Positions 10,297 to 20,306 of a stretch of 64,000 bases of DNA are shown here, in pieces. Position 1 is the first letter of the stretch. Each line of letters starts with the position of its first letter. Source of the stretch: Zopfochytrium polystomum (Eukaryota; Chytridiomycota; Chytridiomycetes; Chytridiales; Chytridiaceae); the NCBI GenBank assembly GCA_025765615.1, contig JAIVFJ010000034.1, forward strand, positions 62,001 through 126,000, written 5' to 3'. The translations under genes and the position numbers were made by a program. The notes below the pieces were generated by a model. The model saw only the letters and a list, made by a program, of their open reading frames with translations. It was not told the DNA's origin and ran no database searches.

Positions 10297-11156
10297 CCGG
10301 ATTCGCTGGTGCGCCCATTTATTAAATACAATTTGAGCGATAAGTAAAAGATTTTATGTATTTTGTTGTTCTGCTTGGGCTGTGTGTTTCCGTCCGGGTT
10401 TTATACGGAAGCAGGTGGCGCTCCCGCGCACTGGGGCCCTCACGTTAGGCACCGGAAGCAGCCGGAACCGTGGTGCTCAGCCCTCGGTTCCGCATGAAAG
10501 CAGCACACTAAGCTTTTGTCGCCACCCAATTTTCCCTTTTTTCTTTGTTGCCTCCGCCGGAAACAATTTTTTTAATGCAAGGAAACTGTTGCTATTCAAC
10601 TCCGCTGCTTCGGCTGGACAGAGGTAAGGAGTGTTTTTCCGTGTATGTGAGAGAGCGTGTGTGCGTGTGTGTGCGCTTGCGTGATCTCTCACACTGCGGC
10701 ACTCTGACGCTGGAGGCGGGGACCGCACCTCCACTTTCCCCCAGCAGCCAAGACAAACGTGCAGACGGACGACAACCGGCACTTTGTTCTCGTGCTCAGC
10801 CTGCACCTGTACCGTAGTACGCCGTCTACTGCATGGGTACAACGCGGGGATCTGCCTGGCGACGTGATTTGTGCGTTTCGAACCGGTTTCTCGGCGGCGG
10901 GCGGCTGCGTCGAGCACGGCTACCGTATCGCGAACGAGCGGTCATTGAGATCACGTTCCTAGTGTGTGTATTATGTGTGTTTTTACGTTCTTGGAGCAGT
11001 CCATCAGCTTTGCTGTTGGGCATCGGCAAGCAGTGCTGCTCCGTCTGTCGGCGTTGTGGTACTACCCGAACGAAAATTGGTAAGAGGCGTTATCATTTGC
11101 GGCGGATCCGCCGCGCTGGGGACACCGCCGAAACCGGCAAACGTTGTGAACGCGTT

Positions 11157-12067
11157 TCACGACGACCTGCCGGATAATGAAGAAGCTGCAGGTAGTAGTG
11201 CTACTTTGAGCTTTTCTTGTTCATCCCCACCTAAGCAAGAACAATACACATCTTTTTGCCGACCCTTCAAATTCGCGTAAAGCACCGGCGTCACGCCGTC
11301 CCCACAGGTCGCCTTTGCATCCGCACCCGCCTCCAGTAGGGCCTTGACGGCTTCCAACCTCCACTCCGCGCACGCAACGTGCAACGGCGTTCATATTCCA
11401 GCAGCACCCGAATCACATCCACTCGCCCGTGTCTTGCAGCGGTGCAGAGCGCCGGGTCCGCAATTGGGGGGGTTTGCCTTCGTCGTCGTCTTCCACCTCA
11501 TCGCCGGGGAAAGCGAGCTCTCGATGCAGCACCAACTCGACGACGGCGGGAAGCTGGACAATGTCCAACCGCCCAGCCCCCGACGGCAGCAATGAGTGGG
11601 AGTTTCGCAGATCGTCGCACTCCACGGTCGCGCCGTGCTCCAGCTGAAACCTGACGACATCCGCTTCCTCGTTGGCACAGGCGGTGTAGAGCGGAGAAGC
11701 CCCGGTCTTACTCTTCAAGTTCACGTCGGCTCCCTTTGCCACAAGGAACTCCACAACCGCAGTGTATGGCTGCGCGATGCAACGCGGTTCTGCCTTGACG
11801 ACGAATATTCACAATCCGCACCACGCTGCACGAGCAGGCGGACGATGCCCAAGAACCCCGCGATGGACACCATGTGGAGCGGCGGCGATCTTTCCCGCGA
11901 TGGCGTTGATATAAAGAGCAATGTGCTCGTCGCCGTCGTCCAGAGGAAGCACCATCCCGTCCACAGCAGCGCCGCGATCGAGGAAGAACGCGGCATGGCT
12001 CCAAAGTCCGTAATGTGCCGCCAGGCACAGAAATTCGCACGGAGTGAGAGAACGCGACTGGCGGCAT
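11157..12067 (-). pseudogene. Decayed ankyrin-repeat gene
   Basis: Ankyrin-like helices occur on the minus strand in several frames: PPLHMVSIAGFLGIVRLLVQ, GRTALHRAAIHCG, FLVAKGADVNLKSKTGASPL with YTACANEEADVVRFQLEHGA, and MHVACAEWRLEAVKALLEAG with GDGVTPVLYANLKGR. At least four frame changes separate them and no splice sites reconcile the frames, so this is a pseudogene. It lies in the diverged half of the duplicated segment. The partner copy keeps a different subset of repeats. Confidence 0.65.
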
Positions 12068-13089
12068 ATCTCTGTGGTGACAACGTCAAACTGCGCTCTT
12101 TGGTGTTCCAGCAGCTGTGTCGAGATCTGTTGACCGCCGCCTCGTATCGCGACGCCGTGGGTTTCCGCGCTGGGCTTTCATGCGCGTGTGAACTGAATAT
12201 AGCCGTCCGATCGCTGCGGCTGCGTGCGGCGCTGTCTGCCCGCTGGTTGGTTCCGGTTCTGTCAGCTTGACGGATGCATCGAGGTCGTGCAAATGCGAGA
12301 GCTGCGAGTGGCGATCGCGATGGTGGGCGGCGTACCCTGCGACTTTAGTTGGCTGGACTTCGTTCTCCGTCACTTGCGCTTCGATGGCGGTGGTTGCCGC
12401 GACCAGCGGCCAGCTAGTGTATCGATCCTCTCTCCACAGGAACCCAATCGCCATCGCCAGGGCTAGTGAGTCTGCAGGCCTCGCCGTCGACACCGCCCAG
12501 CCTGGTTGCACTGCGGGATGCATCGCGGTGGGTTGCATTGCGTTCGTGTGTAAGCTTTCGGCTCTTGCTGTCCTGCAGAAAGCGGCCACGCACATTTGGG
12601 TGGAGAAATTAGCGTTCAAGCCGTCGCTGAGGAGCGTAAGTTATTATGTGGCTCTCACCTGCCCCATCCGACATTATCTCCTCACTGTCAGCCGAACGAG
12701 GCGGGAAACCTTCAAGATTGGATGCGCGACGCAGCTTGATTTCTGTGGCACAGTTATTGTTAACAATGCTCTGTGTCACAGCCAGTTTCGTTGCAAAAGG
12801 CTTCTCCCACAGATTCCTTCCGTGACGAGCTACTTTTCTCTGCAGGGACTCGATCGGCGGATCGAGAGAGCGAGTGTGGGAGTCAAACTCTCAGACCGAA
12901 AGCGAGCAGTTTTTTTCTGGGGAGGAGGCGAGCTGCGAGCTTGTATTGATATTATTTTCAGGCACGGATCTGACCAAGGCAGCACAAGACAAAACCAAAC
13001 GCTTTGCGACTGAAAAACCTCAACTTTTCGCACGTGCGTCCGCCACAGGCCCTTGGCTGTTGTTTTGTCGTCAAAGACCAACAAACACC

Positions 13090-13518
13090 CTAGTGCCCGC
13101 CCTTTGCGTGGTTCGGGTGAGCGTTTTTGTTTCCGATCGAGTTGCCATTGTGGTGGGGGTTCCCGCCGTGTTGGGGTTGACTAGCATGGTGATGATTGGA
13201 AGCATGGAGACAGATTGGGAGGGCAGTCGTGTGGGAAAGCATCGCGGAGGGCAAGAAAGGATTTCAGAATGAGCCGGGAGAAGCAAAGTTTTCCAAATGT
13301 GTCAGCGTCAAGGTTTGCTCGTTGGAGGAACGTGCAGGAGAGCACGATGGGATGCGGAGGACACAACGAGCACAGGATTGAGCGGCAGCGACGACTTACG
13401 GGGCGGGAAGAGCGGACACGGCGTTTGAAAAGGCCAGCACCAACACGAGCAGCGAGAGGATCAGGATGTGCCAGTGGCTGGCGACTGCAGCGAGGCCGGT
13501 GTGGTGGGTACGGAGCAT
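13090..13518 (-). CDS. Small secreted His/Asn/Gly-rich peptide gene E (two exons, 69 aa)
   Basis: Complement(join(13090..13180, 13400..13518)). Exon 1 (ATG 13518) encodes MLRTHHTGLAAVASHW followed by a hydrophobic core (HILILSLLVLVLAFSNAVSA) and ends CC|GTAAGT, phase 2. The acceptor ATGCTAG at 13181-13182 restores frame to QPQHGGNPHHNGNSIGNKN, then AHPNHAKGGH and a TAG stop. The mature peptide is about 32 residues, dominated by His, Asn, Gly and Pro, without cysteine. Such composition could bind metal ions, but that is inference. The best evidence that it is real is the duplicate at 47085-47539: both exons keep length and frame while the intron has gained and lost bases. No known family. Confidence 0.6.
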
Positions 13519-13651
13519 TGGACCTTGCGTTTTTGATCGTTGGGTGGAGTAAATGAGTGAATGAGTCTGAGTGCTGCCAAGCGCTGCGATGTGAGGGGGC
13601 GGGAGAGTGCAAGCGCCGCCCTCATAAACAGCTTGTCCGATGGGGCGGTGC

Positions 13652-13658
<7 letters not shown>

Positions 13659-13691
<33 letters not shown>

Positions 13692-13735
13692 TGTGTGTGT
13701 GTGTGTGTGTCTGTGTGTGCGTGTGTGTGTGTGCC
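13659..13735. repeat. Composite (GA)n/(GT)n microsatellite
   Basis: A GA run followed directly by a GT run, upstream of secreted peptide gene E. A shorter allele sits at 47665-47722 in the duplicate. Confidence 0.93.
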
Positions 13736-15568
13736 TGCTTGTTCGTGTTTTTTCCATCCTTTTCTTGTTCTTCTTCGAATTCGGTCAAATTGTGCCCCCC
13801 GTCCAATGCAGCACGCTTCAAAAACGCAAAGCGAAAAGCAGTCCCAGGCAACCCAGAAGGCACCGGAGGGGGCACTGCCGAAAAAGGAAAGAGACATCCG
13901 ACAAGGACGGATGGACGGAGAGGCTCGCCATGTTTTGCTGTCCTGGAAGTGTTTGTTGTATTTTACGAGATGGCCGAAACATTTGACTCAACTCTCATTA
14001 ACCCTCTCTTGCAACGAAACGGACATCGACCCTCTCGCTGATGCGGTGCCCTTCTCAGTTATTGTTCACCCAGTCATAAAAACGCTCTACCGCCAGCATG
14101 GCAGTTTGAGTCCTCAGGCAACAATCAGCAAAAAGTATGGACGAATTCTTCTGAAAAGCCGTCGAAATATTTCAACCTCAGCCTAGTCTTATGGTAAGAG
14201 CTGGAGGACCTGACGGAACTGACTTCACTGGAACTGTTGCAACCATAGCCAATGCCCCAAACATTTTGGAATTGAGAACTTCCGGTGGGGCAATAGAAAG
14301 AACTCGCTTCCTGGCGGAATTGCAAGCAACAACATCACAGAGGACTAGCTTCAACGGTGGCAGGAGGCAGAACTGACTGTCATGAAGCACAGGATCTTGC
14401 ACGGAAAGACTCATTCCAATCTTTTCGAAACTCAGGTCCTTCGCCCTTCTATTGCATGTGAACAAAGCGGTAGTCCTGGTGCAATTGTACACGACAATCA
14501 TTGCCACGCTGAAAGAGAAGCCCAGTCGCGATTATGCATCTCCATTCGACTTGTACTGGCGTCTTTGGGCGGTGCACATTCTCAGCCAGCCGATTGTCGA
14601 CCAAGAAGACGCCACAAACCAATCACCACTCTTCGTTTTTTTTTCGATATGCGCCGGGCCAGGCTGATCGCCTCTTCTGCGAGATGCAGATGAGAGAACA
14701 AAGCAGTGGATATGATGCTGCGAGCCCACAAGATGTATCTAAACGAGCTCATTGCCGCCACGTGTGATCATCTTGCTCGCCTCGTTGCGTTCCAAACTAT
14801 GGTCAAGGACACTCAGACTTCCTTGCTGGAATGGCCGCGCTCAGTCAGAGAAACTGGTTCCTCCTGCACTCTCCTTGGTTGCATCGATGATCTAGCTGAC
14901 AAGGACTACGCCGAATAAACGCAGCTTTTGTTGGGTTTGCTTGAACGCCTCATCTGTTTTATCTTGTTCTCATGAAGTATTCTCTCATCAGTCTTATCTC
15001 ATATTTTTCCCCCCACTTCTTCCCAAACTCTTCCGCCCTCCCCAAGAATGTCAGAATATTGATTCAACTCTCTGCTTTTGGTTCAAACCCCATCGCCTGT
15101 GAGACTACACCAAGGTCTCAGTGATAAAGTCTAGGGATTTTATTCGCAAAAACAAGCGTACCTGTCATAAAACCGCAAGGATCAGGACCCCTATTATTGT
15201 TCCCAGTTCTTTAGTTTCCAAGGTGTGTACTTGCAGCTAACCCATCTTTATTATTGGGCCTGCTTTTACTACTTTTGTCTCACCAGTTTCCATTGCACCC
15301 GGGTTTTCTCAACATATTTTCTTTTTGGGTGACTAATGGAGACTGCCCAACTGCCTAGGGATGGGGTGCCTGACAGGCTGTACCCCAAGCCTGCCAAATG
15401 TATTATTTATTTTCGGGTTATTTCTCTCTCTCTGTTTTTGGGCCATTTCTCTTTTTCCTTTTTTCTTCAATCTAATTTCTGTCCTTCGGCACCAATAGAG
15501 AGCCTTCAAATCCATCTGGCTCGCAAGGTGAGGGTAGTGAGAGATAGTACACACCCAGGTGTGTACAT

Positions 15569-15599
15569 GGTCCCTTAGTGGAGCTCCTATTAAGGGACC
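15569..15599. repeat. Perfect 9-bp inverted repeat (hairpin)
   Basis: GGTCCCTTA at 15569-15577 pairs with TAAGGGACC at 15591-15599 around a 13-base loop. The same hairpin is at 49549-49579 in the duplicate. Function unknown; it may be an element terminus. Confidence 0.7.
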
Positions 15600-16533
15600 G
15601 TGGGTGGGGAATGCAGCTCGCCCCACCAGCGACTGCGTGACATTGCCAGCTCTGTGTTGGAGTGAGGATCCCCATCGCTTGCGTGCAGCGACGACGGTGG
15701 TGGTGGTGGCGACGACGATGGCGTTGTCGTCCCCAACCTTCCTGTCCCCGCAAGGGTGTTGGTGGCTGCGATCTGTGCGGCCCCCGACACCTGAGAGTTC
15801 GATCTACGAGTGCCTGCCTCAGTCCTATTGCTGTGAGAGTGAGATGTGTGAGTACAAGTGCAATGTGATAACCAGTGATCGTGCCGACGCAGCCTGGCAG
15901 GGTGCATGTACAATCGCAGGTGTTTCCACGTGGGAGTTCCCTACTGGCAACCTTCCGACCCCTACATAGTCGACTCCCATCTCTCTCCCTGTCGCTGGTG
16001 ACGACGAGGGCTCCTGCAGCACTGCCTGCGACGAGGGGTGCTTAGTCACTGTCCGTCCCATTGCTACTAACCGCTCCTGTTGTACTTGAGATTAGGTTCC
16101 TGAGATAAAAATCCCCGTTTCCCTCTTCTCTCTCTCTATTCTGCAGTTGTGTTGCGCCTTGGGAGTGCCCTTCTGTTTCCCCTCGCATCGGCCTGCAGCC
16201 AGGTGAGTAATCGGTGCCCTGGGACCAATCCCTCAGAGGATTGTCCCTCTGAATGTTCATTCTTTGTGTTTGAGACCCCTGTTAGACAGATCAGTAGGGA
16301 TACTTTGTGGACTAGGCAAGTAGTAGGGTTGAAACACCGCCTAGACAACAGCCCAATAAAGTTAGTTTTAGCCTATTATTTGCTTTCCCTCACTCTAGGG
16401 CCCAGATCCCAGGGTCAAAGGAGTGAGTATAGTCTCACACGCCTCCACGTTGAGCTTGGAGCCAGCAGCTGAATCAAAGAAGCCATCCTTGCTGTACCTG
16501 CAATGCTTAAACTTGTTTTGCTTTGGGCACGTT

Positions 16534-17146
16534 TCAAAGTTTTCCTGGATTTTGCAAAGAGTGAGGCAGAGGCCCGGCGGTCAGCTTGGCTTCAGGATGC
16601 TCCTGCTGCATGTGGCTCTTCAATACGCTGAAGAGAATTTTGATCAGGTTGAAGAAGAGGCAGTAAGCTGGAAGGAACACTGGGACAATTCCTTTAGACC
16701 AGAGATAAAGTTTGGGTCGCAATGGATTTTGGCACTGTCCATGATCAAAACAGAATGATAGCTGGGATAGCATCGAAACTTCCCTATTAAGAGAAACAGA
16801 TGCGGTAGAGAGGGAACGATAGATGCAATCGAGATCGCAGAAAAGTTGCGCATAAAGTGAAGGTTGTGAGAATTCACGCTCACCAGACTTTAACTCGAAG
16901 TTTCAGCAGGCATCTACGAATTCAGTTGTGTGAGTGTCCCCTCTGTCATGACAGATTCAAGAAGGCCACCAACGCCAATAAAGCACAGCAGCGAGACCTG
17001 TGGAAGACAGCGAAACTCGCCACGAAATCGCAGCTGTTATCCTTGAAGAGGGTTTCTGCGAGACTGACAGAAACCCCAATCGTCAAATGATACACAAGGT
17101 TGTAATGCTCATTCTCGCATGATTCGCCAAACCGAAGTGGCACCAA
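16534..17146 (-). pseudogene. Remnant of a DDE_3-type (IS630/Tc1-like) transposase
   Basis: The minus strand reads HSVLIMDSAKIH, the second-aspartate block of DDE_3 transposases (usual form SVLVMDNAxIH). It then reads VFLPAYCLFFNLIKILFSVL in another frame, matching the family block LPPYSPxxNPIE with the catalytic Glu replaced by Lys. At least one frameshift separates the two blocks. Further upstream (about 16946-17146) an open stretch may be an older N-terminal part. It is clearly dead. The right edge of the duplicated segment (16793) cuts through it. Confidence 0.55.
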
Positions 17147-17289
17147 TCACCAGGTCCCATTCTTCCTCAAACCGCTTCTTAATCTCATCAAGGAAGGAGA
17201 GAGGATGGCCTGTCACGAAATCCTTGATCCACTCTCAGTGTGGTCGACCAAATCAACAGCGGGAGTCAGTTCTCTTCTGTCGTCCGACA

Positions 17290-17555
17290 TACCCTGTCTT
17301 CCTGTAGCTTGATATCCATCGCTGAATGCTTCACCGACGATTGTTCTATTTCCAGTGGGGTTGCCAGGCTCAACGGAGACAGCAATACACGTGAGAGCGG
17401 CGCGCGTCGCGGATCCGCCTGTCTCGCACTTCGTCACCCTTTTTTTTCGTTTTCTTCTTTTTGACCGCGAGCGAGACAGACGGAACTTCATCAACAGGCT
17501 TTTTCTTTTTTTGCTGCTTCTGAGGCTTGCAACTTGCTGCAGAAAACGGAGCATA
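17290..17555 (-). pseudogene. Coding-like fragment shared with 60691-60935
   Basis: The minus strand reads ETGGSATRAALTCIAVSVEP then GNPTGNRTIVGEAFSDGYQ, preceded by a lysine-rich stretch. The other copy reads the same protein. Of the four substitutions I checked, three are synonymous (Val, Glu, Ala codons) and one is Cys/Arg, which suggests past selection on this frame. The fragment ends abruptly at 17290. I do not recognise the family. It may be an exon captured or mobilised by a transposon. Confidence 0.45.
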
Positions 17556-17589
17556 CAAAGAAAAATAAGGGGAAAAAATTGCGAAGTAG

Positions 17590-18339
17590 CGATGGTGGAT
17601 CTGGCTGGGATGGGATGATGTGAAAGGGATGTTGGTCCAGCCCAGCAAAGTCGTTTGGGAGGAATGGATCAAGGTAGCTAGTCTTCCTTGCTCTTACTGT
17701 TGATTATCTGTAACACTATCTGGAAAGGCAGGGAGAAACCGCAGGCGTTTCAAAAAGCTGAAGTTCCCGTTCTATGACACTGTAGATGGTCTAGTTGGAG
17801 GTATGATTTGGGTTGGTGTTAGCTTCACCTTTGTCAACCGTTAACGGAGATTTACAGGAACCAGAGCAACGGGTAAATACACACCAAGACGTGAAGACTC
17901 TCCCGATAACAATGCTAAGCCCAAAGCATCAAGCGAAAGCGATACTTTTGTTGGCGAGTCAGATGAGCAGGGGAGACAGCAGTCGATCCGTGTGCGGGAG
18001 AGATCAGCAGTTGTTCGAGCGAGCAACGTGATCAACGACGGCATTAAGGCGGGTATATCTTCACTTGTTGCCGCACTTGGAATGGAAAAGCCGGTTGTGC
18101 CGACCTTCGCTTTGTCCGACAATGATGAGTGCGTCATGGCAGTTCGAAGCCTCAATACCCTTGCTGATGAGGACCCAGCCACTGTTGACCAAAATCTGCT
18201 TCTTAGCGGTTCTATTTTACTTATGGGTGATGCTTGTAAAGCCCGCCTCTTCAACAATATTCACCATTCTATTCGCCTTACATGGCTGTTGAGCGAGCTC
18301 AACCAGTCAGCTAACAACTACTCACTCGACATTTGCTGA
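17590..18339 (+). CDS. Myb/SANT-like DNA-binding protein of a Harbinger-type transposon (5' end uncertain)
   Basis: Join(17590..17673, 17728..17800, 17858..18339) gives one continuous frame with introns of 54 and 57 bases. The first block (WLGWDDVKGMLVQPSKVVWE then EWIK|AGRNRRRFKKLKFPFYDT then VDGLVGG) is a Myb/SANT-like (Myb_DNA-bind_3 type) domain. The rest is Ser/Asp-rich, followed by a helical C-terminal region (VRSLNTLADEDPATVDQNLL) up to the stop at 18339. The 5' end is unclear because the frame has a TAG just before 17590, so an upstream exon is missing or unrecognised. It converges on, and overlaps by 18 bases, the minus-strand PIF/Harbinger transposase. This is the usual two-gene content of that superfamily, in which the Myb-like partner helps the transposase bind DNA in the nucleus. 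Confidence 0.6.
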
Positions 18340-19190
18340 TCCCCATTCCTTCAAGTGGTAGCGGACACCCCGATATGGAACAAATGCATCCATTGACAGT
18401 GAATAGCCAGCATCTGCTAGAAAGAATTTACCTGGCACAGACGGAAACAACGCAGATTCCCGCGCCTTCCGGAGCACTGTTGTGTCAGCAGCACTTCCTT
18501 CGTACCCTGGTAAAACAAACTGAAACAAGCAGCTGTCCAGTGTACATGCCAACAGGACATTCTGGCTCAAAAATCCCTTCCGATTTCGAAATGGGCCGTG
18601 TGTAGTGGTTGGTACATGTGCAGGAATGTGCGTGCCATCAATTGCTCCAATACAGTCCTTAAAGTAGGGGAAGAATCGCCGATCACGTTTCCTCTCTTGC
18701 GGGAACTCGATCTCTTTGGAAGGTGGTTGAATAACCATTGGAAGCATTGCAACCTTCTGCACGATCGGAGAACCTCATGGAAATATCGATGGACTGTCTC
18801 TCCAGAATGCTGGAAAGTCTCCTGGGCATCACGACTTGACTTGCCACCTCCAACAATGTACAGAAACACGAATAGCTTGTGCTCAACCGAAGCTTGCCGC
18901 GAGCCCTTGAGACAGCACTTGCTCATAAGGATCTGTGCAAACCGCAAGAAAACAGACCGAGGCATGCGCACAATCTCAAGCACAAGACGCAGGTTGGGAC
19001 TGCTCAGAATATTCTGAACATACACTTCGCCAGGTAGACCAGCTGTTCGCATTGGCACTTTGGTAAGAAAGCTCTCGACAAGAGTTTCCCAGTATGATGC
19101 CACTGCATCAAAGATTATTATAGCACCAGCTGCTGCCACGATCCGCTTCCTGTGTGTGGGTATCTGTAGATCCATCCTACGTAGATCCAT
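18322..19190 (-). pseudogene. PIF/Harbinger transposase (DDE_Tnp_4), one frameshift
   Basis: Reading from ATG 19190 (MDLRRMDLQIPTHRKRIV) through KLFVFLYIVGGGKSSRDAQE and GETVHRYFHEVLR gives the N-terminal helical part. The frame then changes near 18760 without room for an intron. The second part has the catalytic domain: CIGAIDGTHIPAHVP (first Asp), LPGYEGSAADTTVL (second Asp) and FFLADAGYSLSMDAFVPYRG (third acidic block), ending GSANVE-stop. All catalytic blocks are present, so a single indel is the only visible lesion and the copy is young or the indel is a sequencing error. I could not find convincing terminal inverted repeats around 17.5-19.3 kb. Confidence 0.7.
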
Positions 19191-19351
19191 CTTATTGGAT
19201 AATGCTGCTCTGATGATTGTGCTGACTGCCACGACGGTCGACAGTCAAACGTATGCAGCAAGATAAATAGAAAGGACCATCAGCGGAACATAGGAGATGA
19301 AAATTCAACGTTGTGGATCGCAGGTAGTGTCATACCAGAGCAGGAGGCTGA

Positions 19352-19723
19352 GACAGTGGCCGGCAGAAGCGGCGGCAGCGAGTGGTGTCGGAAGGGCGGG
19401 TGCGGGTGCTGCGGGTGAAGGTGCCGGTGCCGCCCCACCCGTGCACGACGCGGCCGGGTTCGGCGGTAGACGGACTGCCGGCGGAACCCGCGCGGGCGGG
19501 GGCGGCTCCCGGGAAGCTTCCGCGGCTGGGGAAGACGGTGTCGACGTGCGTGCACTTTGACGGGCAGTGGAACGGCGTTTTGATCGCGCACGAGCTGACG
19601 GTGCGGCTGACGGTCGAGCGCGGGCGGTCTGTCGACTGGGTGGAGGAGACAATGCCCATCGTCGTGGTTGCGCCGCCGTGGACAAGCGGGGACAACGACA
19701 CGGAGGAGTTGCCAGGGTACTGA
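19352..19723 (+). pseudogene. C-terminal fragment of an arrestin-like protein
   Basis: This open frame has strong GC3 bias and reads VRVLRVKVPVPPHPC, a Pro/Ala-rich loop, then PRLGKTVSTCVHFDGQWNGV, LIAHELTVRLTVERG and ETMPIVVVAPPW before a TGA at 19721-19723. The pattern resembles the last strands of an arrestin C domain (IxHxLxVxLxxE ... PIxVVxPP). A stop lies just upstream (19349-19351) and the N-terminal sheet is absent. It is either a final exon whose upstream exons were lost to the adjoining transposon, or a pseudogene. The opposite strand is also open but lacks protein character. Confidence 0.38.
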
Positions 19724-20214
19724 GTGGGGCGGGGCAAGAAGGGGTGGAATGGTTGGTTGGTGGTTTTTTTTTTTTTTTTCTTTTTTGCTTTCTATGATTT
19801 TGAACGGCGTGCTTCTTGATTTGGCGACTTGAAATACAACAAACTTTCGGACAAACGGCCCACAGCCACGAACTCAACTATCGAACGGACTGCAACCACA
19901 AGGTGTAGGATGTAGTCAGGTGTGCGTCACTGAAAGTCTACCGACATTCCCCCCAATCTTACTTCTGCGAAATCTCGCAGTCGCCCTGCTTAACATTTAG
20001 CGCTGATCGCTGATCGATCTCAACGACCATGATAGAGACAAATCCCAGTGGAGGCAACAAGGGCTAATTTCGAACTGCTGTTACCACAGGTTTTACAGAT
20101 CAACCTGACAAAACGATCAAAACGCTGAGATGTTTGTTCATGACTTGTTTTTACCGGTCCTTTTCCAAGGTTTATCTTGCAGTACGCTCAATTGCTTCAG
20201 GTATATGGCTGACT
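19724..20214. other. Intergenic left flank of the LINE
   Basis: A T/C-rich run occurs near 19760. 20138-20214 continues, on the minus strand, a reading that resumes on the far side of the LINE. Nothing else recognised. Confidence 0.4.
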
Positions 20215-20230
20215 TTACCACTGTATCAGT
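20215..20230. repeat. Target-site duplication of the LINE, left copy
   Basis: TTACCACTGTATCAGT, identical to 27953-27968, directly flanks the element. Confidence 0.9.
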
Positions 20231-20306
20231 AAAACTCCGCTGACTTGGCACTCCGCTTCCCTCCACACGACCGCCGATCGCCTGCGCCACGGTCTCAGCA
20301 CCGCAG

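Larger units (their letters stand above)
10297..16793. repeat. Duplicated segment, copy 1 (partner 44971-50774)
   Basis: Direct repeat about 34 kb from its partner. The left part (10297 to about 14045) is diverged, with substitutions and large indels; for example, about 11.4-12.6 kb is largely replaced in the partner. The right part (about 14046-16793) is identical apart from two single-base indels. The right edge is sharp, after tccctattaagag. Copy 1 continues a transposase reading across that edge while copy 2 breaks it, so copy 1 looks ancestral. Outside the genes listed separately, no confident coding region is seen. Several plus-strand frames at 10759-11080 have splice-like ends but no recognisable family. 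Confidence 0.9.

Noticed and set aside
10759..11080. Possible multi-exon plus-strand gene in the duplicated segment
   Set aside because: Splice-like sites exist (GAGCAG| and ATTG|GTAAGA) and the frames look protein-like, but the differences seen between the two copies are mainly non-synonymous and no family is recognised.
12086..12619. 177-codon minus-strand frame
   Set aside because: No domain, no consistent codon bias, and it lies in the part of the duplicated segment that is lost in copy 2.
15060..15125. tRNA-like stretch (ggttcaaacccc near a CCA)
   Set aside because: Only the T-arm-like string is present; no acceptor stem, D arm or anticodon arm could be paired.
10297..16793. Interpretation of the whole duplicated segment as a LINE because of the terminal poly(A)
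   Set aside because: No reverse transcriptase or endonuclease reading on either strand, and the segment retains a spliceosomal intron in gene E.
19305..19877. 190-codon minus-strand frame rich in Pro, Ala and Arg
   Set aside because: It looks like the shadow of the GC3-rich arrestin-like fragment on the plus strand.
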